Both the position numbers and the translations under genes were made by a program. Below are positions 1 to 8,519 of a stretch of DNA of 22,518 nt, one piece after another (position 1 is the first letter of the stretch; every line of letters begins with the position of its first letter). The notes below the pieces were generated by a model. That model was not told the origin of the DNA and searched no databases. It worked only from the letters and a program-made list of their open reading frames with translations. Source of the DNA: Oehlia diaphana (lineage: Eukaryota > Glomeromycota > Glomeromycetes > Glomerales > Glomeraceae); assembly GCA_003833135.1 (NCBI GenBank), contig QZLH01001394.1:9797-32314 (forward strand), in the 5' to 3' direction.

Positions 1-170
1 TAATGGAAAACGTTGCGAAAACGTTTTTTATTAAGTATTTCATAAAAAAAAAAACGTTTCGCAAACGTTTTCAGGATCGGTTAAACGGTCGGTCAAACGG
101 TCGGTCGGTCGGTCAAAGGTTCTTGACCGGTTATGACCGACCGATGACCGACCATGACCGACCGTTGCCA
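1..170. repeat. Inverted repeat plus GGTCGGTC/GACCGACC repeat cluster
   Basis: Two near-perfect inverted arms lie at 7-26 (AAAACGTTGCGAAAACGTTT) and 52-71, separated by an AT loop. They are followed by GGTCGGTC-type units at about 83-118 and then by their reverse complement, GACCGACC units, at about 125-165, so this part could fold back on itself as well. A related but more diverged arrangement occurs at 1530-1880. The block looks like the end of a repeat element cut by the window edge. The short open frame across 3-212 is only this low-complexity DNA and is not called as a gene. Confidence 0.6.
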
Positions 171-212
171 TCCCTAATAATAAACACATTTTATAGAGAT
201 TTCATGGCATAA

Positions 213-1529
213 TTTCGGTATCAAATGCTTAAAGAAAGTTGTTTTTGAGGTATGGCGATGCTTGTATATTAATTTGTATTTATTTTATGGATCCTTTTAT
301 AATACTAAGACGCGTTTTAACTTTTATTTAATAGAATAGTGAAAAAAAATATTAATTCTTTTATGTGATAATATTTAAAGTATGCAAAATAAATATCTTT
401 TATTTTAAAAAGCGCAAAGAATTTTTTCTAAGATAAACATCACACAAAAAAATGCGAAGTTAAATTTACTATGACAGTCAAGCAAATTGACATTTACAGT
501 TGTACTCTAAAACAATTATTCGACATATCCTGTCACACATTTCGGACGTGCCTGAAAACAATTACATTATATGAAAAGTTTTACAATTTCAATAATTTTG
601 AAAAGCATAAATTAACATGAACATATATAATTTTAGATTGGATTTTCACTTAAAAGAAAAATTAAATTTATAATTATTAATTATTCATTTAATGCGCCAT
701 ACAATGAAAAAATCATTTTGCAAATTTAATAATATCAATTTCATATTTTATCCTAGTGTCATATTATTAGCTACAAAAACTATAAAAAACTAATAAAATT
801 ATAAATCAAAATGACAATGTTAAAAAATTAAAAACTTTTAATTGTCTCATTTTGGTTTCATTGCTGTATCAGTGTATCACAAATATTATATAAAATTCAT
901 TGATGAATTATTATGAAAAATAATTGTGCTTGAATTTATTCAGCCATGATCTTTCAGCCAAATCATATTACCAAATGAAATGACTCATTTTTAACTAGAA
1001 ATTAAGTTATTCTGGTGATATAAAAAACTACACGAAAAATTTATACATACACTACACCAAAGATATAGTACAGTTCAGACATTTTTCATTTATCAATGAA
1101 CATGACAATCCCAACTTTGTATTAAGACAGATTTATATCGTCATACGTATCGTTAAAATACATGTACTGTAATTATACGATTTCGGTAAGAAATAACCGA
1201 TTGATGATTGTCACTCATTAGTTGGATCGAACTATTCTTACGACTGAGTCTGGCCTGAGTCTGGCCTAAATTTCCTATATTTCGGAGACATCACTTTAAT
1301 GCACGATGTTGATATACTTCTCAAATACTTCTCAAAATAGAATCTTCAATTTCTAAAACGAAGATAAAAACAATAATTATATTATATCAAAATTATTTCT
1401 ACTAAATGTGAAATGTATAAATTTGGAAGATCATCGGATTATTGCGTTATGATAAAATCATAATACAAATTATCAAAAATTAAGTAACCATACTCAATAG
1501 TTAAGTTGACTAAGCTAGGATGGGTAAAC
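213..1529. other. AT-rich intergenic region
   Basis: No open frame or recognisable protein motif was found on either strand. The only structure noticed is a short direct duplication of GAGTCTGGCCT near 1246-1267 and a block at about 1205-1245 that recurs near 8080-8113 (shared GAACTATTCTTACGACTG). Confidence 0.6.
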
Positions 1530-1880
1530 ATTTTTTTATTAAAACAATCAAAAAATGTTGCGAAATCATTTGTTTTACTGAATTATATTAAGTTTTACAA
1601 CGTTTTTATTAAAACAATCAAAAAATATTGCGAAACCATTTTTTTTTATTGAATTATTAACGTTTTCAGTTTTGTTAAAGTAATTAAAAAAAAAAAAAAA
1701 TGTTGAAAATCATGTTTTTTTTTAAATAAAATACATTGTGAAAACTTTTTTATTGTTTTATTAAATAAAATGTTCCGCAACACTTTTAAATTTTTTAGCT
1801 TTGCGCATGAATTTGATGACCTGACACGAATATTTTGGGTCAACCTGACAGGTCGCCTGAATCGACCTGACATTTCTAAT
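1530..1880. repeat. Degenerate tandem repeat, about 70-bp unit, ending in GACCTGA motifs
   Basis: The segment TTATTAAAACAATCAAAAAA followed by TGTTGCGAAA or TATTGCGAAA occurs at about 1535-1566 and again about 70 bp later at 1605-1636. Two more degraded units follow, with GTTGAAAAT and TTCCGCAACA. The array ends at about 1819-1875 in repeated GACCTGA/GGTCAACCTGA motifs. The order (GCGAAA units, then GACC pentamers) parallels the block at 1-170, so both are probably copies of one repeat family. An open frame on the - strand here is low complexity and not a gene. Confidence 0.55.
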
Positions 1881-2028
1881 TAAAAATTTTAATTAAATAC
1901 TTCAATATTATTTCACTACAACTACTATCATCAGGATGAATTAAATGATCACATTTTTAATTGATCGACAAATCATTTGATCACGCTAGTGTAAAAGCTT
2001 GTTAAAACCGGTATGATGATGATCAATT

Positions 2029-2036
2029 TATATAAA
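2029..2036 (+). promoter_or_regulatory. TATA-like box of MIR gene A
   Basis: TATATAAA lies 66 nt upstream of the gene A start codon. A second TATAAATGG follows directly. In decayed copy B the matching position reads ACATAAATGG, and in gene C the box is not recognisable, so this signal has been lost in the other two units. Placement is compatible with a fungal core promoter, but no transcript start is known. Confidence 0.4.
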
Positions 2037-2075
2037 TGGTATAAATGGTCAAAAAAATAATTTAAAACGTGATCT

Positions 2076-2096
2076 AATTTCTTTCCTGAAGAAATA
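2076..2096 (+). promoter_or_regulatory. Conserved dyad upstream of gene A
   Basis: The core TTTCTTTCCTGAAGAAA is conserved at the same place upstream of decayed copy B (4677-4697) and gene C (5930-5950), only 5 to 13 nt before the start codons. It has TTTCTT/AAGAAA dyad symmetry, and in A and B it contains TTCnnGAA, the half-pair of a heat-shock-element-like array. It could be a factor site or a hairpin in the 5' leader. Confidence 0.45.
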
Positions 2097-2101
2097 TTAT
2101 C

Positions 2102-3465
2102 ATGAATACTTTTCCAAAATATGATGGGAGCATTCATCCAGACGAATGGATAAACGATATAAAAAAATATTATAATATGTGGGAAGATAATTATGGAGGA
2201 TTTTTACATACTGCAAAATCATTAATTAATCCTACAATTAAACTTCCAACCGAAATTAATGACCTTGAAAAACTTCGTGGTGCACTTAAAAAAGATATTT
2301 CTTTTACAGTATTTAAGGCTTCAAATAAAAGAAAATTACAATCATTAAATTATAATGGTGACATTTTGAAATTTTTTATAGATTTTCGTAACCTTTGTTA
2401 TAATTCTGAAACTGATGATATAGAAGAACAAAAGGAATATTTTTATGCATCTCTTAGTGATTATCCCTATTTTTTAACTGAATTTTATAAAAGAATGAAA
2501 AATATCAATTCAATGGATGAATTGATTAAAGCATTTGAGGAAATTGAATCAAATATAATTAGACATGGATCTACTGTTGCGTTAAAACATGTTGCTACAG
2601 GAAAATATTTAACTTCAATTAATGATTTTTGTTATACAACTGGAAGCAAGAAACAACTAGTATATATTTTTTTATTTTATATTTAAACTTTAATGACTTT
2701 TTTCTTTAATATTGAATTTTGTATTAATATTATATTCAATTTTTTATAGGTTTTTACGAGCAATTCAAAGTTTGATCCAAACGCTTTATGGAAAATATAC
2801 AACCGGAATAATAATGAATATAGCTATATAAAGACTGATTTACATCTACAACATAAAAGTTCCAATCATTATCTTGGACTTTGTTATCGCCAGTATCAAA
2901 TTGAAATTCAAAATCAATATCAAGTTCCACTTCAAAATCAATATCAAAATCAAAATCACTATGGATATCAATTAGGTGTAAGTATTCCATCTTTTGCAAA
3001 TCAAAATCAATATAAATATCAATATGAATACCACAAATCTCCGTCAAGCAATCATACAGAAGGTAATCAAATAATTATATATTAAAACAATAATGAAGAT
3101 AAAAGAAAATTTAAACACTTATTTTTTTTATAGTAAGTTGTGGTGAAGATGATTATACTTGGAATTTCAAACACAGTAAATTAGAAAATTATGAGGGATA
3201 TTTAAAACCAAATGATATTGTTTATCTTAGTATTAAGAAATCACATAATATTAATGGTCGTACTCAAGATGGTCAAGTTGAATTTTTACGTAGTCATGAT
3301 GTTCAATTTACTATTGGAAATGATACTTTTCAAGAAGTTGTTTGTCATAATGAAAGATTAGGAGGAATTGATGAGGTAAGAAAATAGATTTTTTTTAATA
3401 GTAAAAATAACTAACTAATCTTCCCTTTTTTTTAGTGGTGCATTGAACTTATTAAACGAGCTTAA
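2102..3465 (+). CDS. Gag-like/MIR-domain protein A (four exons)
   Basis: Predicted 380-residue protein from exons 2102-2659, 2750-3062, 3134-3375 and 3436-3465. All introns are GT..AG, in phases 0, 1 and 0. The ATG start is fixed by the paralogs, which all begin a few residues before YDG(N/S)IHP. Residues 1-150 are helix-rich and Gag-capsid-like: FPKYDG, W16, FKASNKRKLQ at 71-80, FIDFRNLC at 92-99, EEQKEYF at 108-114. From residue 155 a MIR-type beta-trefoil follows (STVALKHVATGKYL). A second repeat contains YIKTDLHLQHKSSNHYLG, and a third carries FLRSHD and EVVCHN and ends WCIELIKRA. Between the second and third repeats is an unusually long QYQ/NQN-rich insert. There is no signal peptide or membrane segment, so it is probably cytosolic. 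MIR domains are known from IP3 receptors, mannosyltransferases and SDF2. The function here is unknown, and binding or scaffolding is inferred. The gene shares its orientation, upstream motif and polyA motif with gene C. Confidence 0.8.
2750..3062 (+). repeat. CAA/AAT/TAT codon repeat inside gene A exon 2
   Basis: From about 2893 to 3033 the exon is dominated by repeated CAAAATCAATAT-type units. They encode NQNQY/QYQ strings interrupted by a short unique piece (GYQLGVSIPSF). The same place in gene C has only about 15 such residues and gene D has none, so the tract has expanded in A. It stays in frame because the units are multiples of three. The tract lies between the second and third beta-trefoil repeats. 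The coordinates given are those of the whole exon. Confidence 0.65.
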
Positions 3466-3538
3466 AATGATTTGAATTTACGTATATAAAATTTCCTATG
3501 CTTTTTTTTTTTGATTTTTTTTTTCGATAAATTTCTTC

Positions 3539-3544
3539 AATAAA
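3539..3544 (+). terminator. Polyadenylation signal of gene A
   Basis: AATAAA lies 74 nt after the stop codon, in TTCAATAAATATT. Gene C has the matching TTCAATAAATTTC 50 nt after its stop. Both follow a T-rich run. It is assigned by sequence and position only. Confidence 0.5.
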
Positions 3545-4676
3545 TATTATATGAATTTGATGTTATATTCAAATTTTACCTATTAAATTTACGTTTAACA
3601 TCGAAGAATATCCAATAGTAAATATTTGCTTTCAGAAGACTTTTGTGCAAAAACATTCTATATACATTTATGTTAATATTCAGTAAACGGTTTCTGTGGT
3701 GAAAATATAGTTTATTCTTAACCAAATGAAAGTAATAATTGTATAAATTTTAGCAAGTACTGCAGTTATTGATCTTAATTTTAAATTAATAAAATTATAA
3801 AGATCAAATTTTGACATTTTTATTTGAATAACTTTATTAGCCTAAGAAATCTTATTTTATTGATTTACATACAATTAGCCGTTTATATCAAAACTTTATA
3901 TATAAAAATATTTATTTTATATGAATGATTGTAATATTTATTCAGATCATTATTATACGGCCCTATAAGGCCATCATGTACATCATGCTGATTGAATTTA
4001 TTATGATTGCGTATAAAATTATACTTTTTATATTATATAGTGTAAAACTAATATTAGTTATATTAATTTGATATTAAAATTTGAATCTAATATTGTAAAG
4101 CTATTGTCATTCTGGTCAGGATAATAATATTGTTATTTGCGCCACATCATAACATTATTAAGCACGCTCGTACTATAACGTACAATTAATGGTACTTAAT
4201 GTTAAGCTTTTATAACATTCAAATTTATTACTAATTTAAGATATCACTAATAAATCCATAAATCCATGTCCTGTTAATAATAGTATTATAGAAATGAATA
4301 ATACTAGAAGTTATTTTAATAATGAATTAGTATTGTTAAAAGAGTTGGGATTAAGTTATTATATATATATTCAGATTGTATCAGATATTCAGATTGAGTG
4401 CCCAAAAAATTCGAGTGGGTCAGATGATTAAAGATGATTGAATAATTGAATAAACTTCATTAATGTTATTCCATTTGAAATTGAAATAACTATTATTGAT
4501 TTGATTCGCCAAGGTGAATCACTTATACGTTTTTGCTATAGTAAATCATTATAGAAATAATCATTTTTTTCTTTATTATTGATCAACAAACTGAATCATC
4601 TGCTCGCACTAATTCAAAAAGATACATGATCAATTTACTGTACATAAATGGTCAAAAAATTCTTTAAGCGGAATCT
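3545..4676. other. Intergenic region duplicated with gene A
   Basis: No gene was seen. Several blocks recur downstream of decayed copy B: TCAAATGAAAGTAATAAT-like DNA (about 3722 and 5167), TGACATTTTTATTTGAATAA (about 3812 and 5284) and GCTTTTATAA with following sequence (about 4206 and 5487). The region is therefore a copied intergenic spacer. A small dyad, GGCC.TATA.GGCC, lies near 3960-3973. Confidence 0.55.
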
Positions 4677-4697
4677 AATTTCTTTCTTGAAGAAATA
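4677..4697 (+). promoter_or_regulatory. Conserved dyad upstream of decayed copy B
   Basis: TTTCTTTCTTGAAGAAA matches the element upstream of gene A with one change in the centre and keeps the TTCnnGAA arrangement. It is 12 nt before the relic start codon. The element is better preserved than the decayed coding region below it, which may mean function or simply a recent duplication. Confidence 0.4.
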
Positions 4698-4709
4698 AAA
4701 TTTCATACC

Positions 4710-5084
4710 ATGAATTATTTTCCAAATATGATGGAAATGTTCATCCAAATGAATGGATAAATGATATAAAAAAATATTTTAGTATTTGGGAAGATAATTA
4801 TGGAGGATTTTTAAATACTGCCAACAGAATTAATGACCTTGAAAAACTTCGTGATATATTTAAATAAGATATTACTTTTACAGATGGTGGCGATAATTTG
4901 TAATTTTTTCGTAACCTTTGTTATAAATCAGAAACTAATGATATAGAAGAACAAAAAAATATTTTGTTAATGCTCTTGATGAATGAATAACATCATTTTT
5001 TAACTGAATTTGGTAGAAGAATGAAAAATATTAATTCCATAAATGAACTAATTTAAGAATTTGATGCATATGTATCAAAAGATA
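4710..5084 (+). pseudogene. Decayed Gag-like/MIR gene, copy B (N-terminal part only)
   Basis: This is a third + strand copy between genes A and C, clearly aligned to exon 1 of both. One A is missing from the run after TTTTCC, which shifts the frame at codon 5. A segment of roughly 30 nt is lost where A and C encode the residues before TEINDL. A TAA stop follows the FK codons. The part encoding the KRKLQ region is deleted, and another stop appears in the AELI-like segment. Homology ends just before the MIR domain, and the downstream DNA then matches the 3' flank of gene A, so exons 2-4 were removed by one deletion. No product is expected. Confidence 0.8.
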
Positions 5085-5929
5085 TTAAAAGCCTGTTGTA
5101 TGCATTTATGTTTCATTCGATATATTTAATAAAAGTTTATGTGATGAAAATTTTATAACTTTATTCTCAATCAAATGAAAGTAATAATGGTATAAATTTA
5201 GTTTATGTTACAAGTAGTTATCATACTACTTATTTTTCAACTTTTTTAAATGAAAAAAATATATCTAAAAAAAATCAAACTCTGACATTTTTATTTGAAT
5301 AAAGAATAACTTTATTATTAACATAAGAAACTCTTATTTTTACATTAAATTTACATATAAAAATTTTATTTATATAAAATGTTTTGAAATTTCAAATCTT
5401 TATTTTGCATTAATCTGGTCAAAACTGTAATTTTTATTCAGAATTAAATGAATTAAATGTAACTAGTATTATTAGTGGTAATAGTAAGCTTTTATAATGT
5501 CCGAGATTTATTATTAATTTCTAGATACCAATAATAAATCATAGATCCATATTCAGATAATAATAGAATTGTAATGATGTAATGGATAATATTTAATACA
5601 TTATGATGATATGGATTTAATTATATATCTTTCAATTATAATTCAATTGAAACTGAGTTTTCGGTGACCGGCCAACCTGGAATGCTGTTCAAGAAATGAC
5701 CGTGGTCATTAAAGGATTTTTGTCATTATTTATTATTTATAGTCATCTGTCATTTTAAGTCATTTGCCATTTGACTTATCATTTGTCATTCGAATTATTT
5801 GTTTGCCAAACACTAGCATCTGATCATGCTAGGTCAAAATTGGTGATAAATAAATTAGATGCAAAAACTTGATAATGATAATCAATTTACTTTTGGTGTG
5901 TCTTAAAATTTTTTTGGATCCAAATTAAT
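5085..5929. other. Intergenic spacer between copy B and gene C
   Basis: About 5130-5600 is homologous to the spacer after gene A (about 3685-4310), with indels. Further on, 5695-5710 is a 7-bp dyad (AATGACC gt GGTCATT), and six GTCAT words fall within 5705-5789. Nothing coding was seen. Confidence 0.55.
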
Positions 5930-5950
5930 AATTTCTTTACTGAAGAAATA
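5930..5950 (+). promoter_or_regulatory. Conserved dyad upstream of gene C
   Basis: TTTCTTTACTGAAGAAA is 13 nt before the ATG of gene C. The dyad arms TTTCTT/AAGAAA are kept, while the central TTC of the heat-shock-like reading has become TTA. The arms are therefore the constant part across the three units, which favours a palindrome-binding factor or leader hairpin over a strict heat-shock element. Confidence 0.4.
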
Positions 5951-5963
5951 GACTTCATTGGTA

Positions 5964-7274
5964 ATGAATTATTTTCCAAAATATGATGGAAACATTCATC
6001 CAGATGAATGGATAAATGATATAATCAAATATTATAATATGTGGGAAGGTAGTTATGGAGGATTTTTTAATACTGTCAAATCATTAATTAATCCCAATAT
6101 TATACTTCCAACTGAAATTAATGACCTTGTAAAACTTCGTGATGCACTTAAAAAAGATATTACTTTTACAACATTTAAAAATTTATATAAAAGAAAATTA
6201 CAATCATTAGAATATAAATCTGAAAGAGATGGCGGTGATACTTTGAAATTTTTAACAGATTTTCGTAACTTTTGTTATAATTCAGAAATTAATGATATAG
6301 AAGAACAAAAGAAATATTTTATTAAAACTCTTAGTAATTATTGCTATTTTTTGGCTAAATTTGGTAAAAGAATGAATAATATCAGTTCAATGAATGAATT
6401 AATTAATGAATTCGAAGAAGTTGTTATGGATGAATCAAATACAATTAGAAGTGGATCTATTGTTGCATTAAAGCATGTTGCAACAGGAAAATATTTAACC
6501 TCAATTGAAGGTTTATATTATGAAACTGGAAGCAAAAATCAATTAGTAAATTTTATTTTATATTTAACTTTTAATGATTTTTTTAATACTAAATTAAATA
6601 TGATTAACATGATATTCAATTATTTTATAGGTTTCTCTTGGCAGTTCAATATTAGATTCAAATGCCTTATGGAAAATATACAATTGTGATAATAATAATA
6701 ACTATGGTTTTATAAAAACTAACTTGTGTTTAGAACATAAAATTTCTAAATATTGTCTTGGAATTTGTCATCAAATTGTAATTCATCAAAATCATCAATC
6801 CCAATATCAGAATCAATATCAATACCACAAATCTCCATCAAGTAATCATACAGAAGGTAATCAAAATGAATTATTTATTTAAAACAATAAGTAATGATAA
6901 ATGAAAATTTTAACACTTATTTTACATAGTAAATTGTAACAATGGAAGTGAGACAATTTGGAAGATTTGTTATAATAGTGGATTAGAAAATCATGAAGGA
7001 TATTTAAAATCAAATGATATTGTTAATCTTAGTATTAAGAAAAGATATGGAACTCAAGATGGTCAAGTTGAATTTCTATGTAGTCATGATGCTCAATTTA
7101 CTATCGGAAGTGATACTTTTCAAGAGGTTTTTTGTAATAAAAGATTAGGACAAATTGATGACGTAAGTAGATTTTAAAATTAATTTTTTAAAAAAAATTT
7201 ATAATTTTTTTTTTGCAAAAATAACTAAGTAGTCATTTTTTTAGTGGTGCATTGAACTTATTAAACAGGCTTAA
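5964..7274 (+). CDS. Gag-like/MIR-domain protein C (four exons)
   Basis: Predicted 356-residue protein from exons 5964-6545, 6631-6856, 6930-7162 and 7245-7274, with intron positions and phases identical to gene A. The ATG at 5964 is chosen because it aligns with A (MNYFPKYDG). The frame is open upstream but only through a TTG codon. The Gag-like domain is complete, including the KSERDGGDT loop that A lacks, then FLTDFRNFC and EEQKKYF. The MIR trefoil starts at SGSIVALKHVATGKYL. Its second repeat carries ALWKIYN and LCLEHKISKYCLG, and its third EGYLKSNDIVNLSIKK, with the end WCIELIKQA. The Q/N/Y insert is short. One motif differs from A (FLCSHD for FLRSHD). No signal peptide or membrane segment is seen. 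The gene sits about 0.9 kb after copy B in the same orientation. Its function is unknown; a cytosolic binding protein is the cautious reading. Confidence 0.8.
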
Positions 7275-7323
7275 AGTGGGTTTGAATTTGTATTTATAAA
7301 ATTCACCTTTCTTTGTTTTATTC

Positions 7324-7329
7324 AATAAA
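7324..7329 (+). terminator. Polyadenylation signal of gene C
   Basis: AATAAA lies 50 nt after the stop codon, in the same TTCAATAAAT context as the signal after gene A. Confidence 0.5.
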
Positions 7330-7473
7330 TTTCTTTTATATGTATTGTTAATTTTATATCTTGGATGTCAAGCACTTTTTTTCTAGTAAAGAATATCAAG
7401 TTGGATGTCAATAGATAACTTTAACAATATGACAATATGATATATACATTTATATTAACGTAGTATTATTCGT

Positions 7474-7760
7474 GTATGAGGCCATAAATCCAATGAGTCT
7501 GGAAAATAAAGAGTTAACGAAGTACCAGTAGTAGATGCCATTATCTCCTGATCCATGTTTATACAAGCTAAAAAACGTTCCGCGTTCATTTTAAATTCAT
7601 GAACATAATTTGTGCCAATTATACCTAATATGTCTGTGTTGGCATCTGCGCATATTTTTTGCCTTGATAGTATATTCGTCTTTAAGAGAGTCTCTCATAT
7701 TGTTTTCCGATATTTTAATGTCCTGTTTAAGGGATAAAATCAATTGCAATACAAGATTCA
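7474..7760 (-). pseudogene. Unrecognised protein-coding relic
   Basis: Reading the - strand from about 7760, an open stretch encodes an acidic, helix-like segment (SLKQDIKISENNMRDSLKDE). One extra A in an A6 run then shifts the frame. Past it, the frame is open again for more than 60 codons, with KMNAERFLACINMDQEIMAS and a tail containing LYFPDSLDLWPHTRIILR, to a stop at about 7474. Codon content and continuity across the frameshift point to a former gene, but I do not recognise the family. No upstream exon was identified. Confidence 0.4.
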
Positions 7761-8519
7761 CTATTAGTCATTAGATGCTTATGTTGTTATTCATGGCTTT
7801 TTTAAAAAAAAGACAGAGTCATAGGACGGAGGAAAAACAAAATGATCAAAGGCTTGTCAAATCCATCTGGTAGTACGACAAATAATCTGCTAACCACTAC
7901 GGTATAGGGAAAATTATATCCATTTTATGACCTGTCTTCTGCGGTCGTCTCCACTTAAAAGAATTTATTGTATTTCTTCGAAAAAAAGACACCTGTACTG
8001 TAAATATATGCGAAAATCAATGACATACTAAGCCCATCACACAAAACTAACGATTTTTGAAAGGTGATCAACACCTCGAACTAACTGGATCAGGAACTAT
8101 TCTTACGACTGTGCGGTTAGTCACATAGACAAGCATCGAACGTGACAGCAACTGATACATAAAAAATTTAAAATACTGCACAGGTGACCAGGTTCACGAT
8201 ACTTTAATATATACTAACTTGGATTTATTGCGAGTCTGTTCTCAAGATCTGTATTTTTTTGCTCCTGTTTCTCGACACTAGACTTTGATCCTTCCTACCT
8301 CGTTTTAAAGATCGAAATTCTCAGCCTCAATGTTACGCTGTCTCAATAAATGGATTAACTGACATTGTGAAGATTTATACACGAGAGAGTATTGCAGCAA
8401 ATGCAAGAAGTCTCGCTTTATTAATACATGAAAAAATAAGTACAATGGTTCGGGATTCTGCCCGCTATTCATGGTATCTATGCTAATATACACGATTACT
8501 CCCGTTTTTCGAAATATTC
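7761..8519. other. Intergenic region with no clear gene
   Basis: It holds a block at about 8078-8113 that matches 1205-1245 (shared GAACTATTCTTACGACTG, with CTGTACTGTAA further upstream in both). An open frame on the - strand over 8305-8519 is a read-through of the nuclease relic tail and has no recognisable content. Confidence 0.45.

Noticed and set aside
1..170. CRISPR-like array
   Set aside because: Repeats are short, inverted and without regular unique spacers, and the genome is eukaryotic.
1646..1873. 75-codon - strand open frame
   Set aside because: It lies in a degenerate tandem repeat and poly(T) tract and has low-complexity composition.
2754..3047. 97-codon - strand open frame rich in D and F
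   Set aside because: It is the antisense of the Q/N/Y codon repeat in exon 2 of gene A.
2076..5950. Calling the upstream dyad a definite heat-shock element
   Set aside because: The copy upstream of gene C has lost the central TTC, and a full three-block element is not present.
5958..6689. Reading gene C as one 243-codon unspliced frame
   Set aside because: The last part runs into intron 1. Paralogs support a GT..AG intron at 6546-6630, and the in-frame upstream codon at 5958 is TTG, not ATG.
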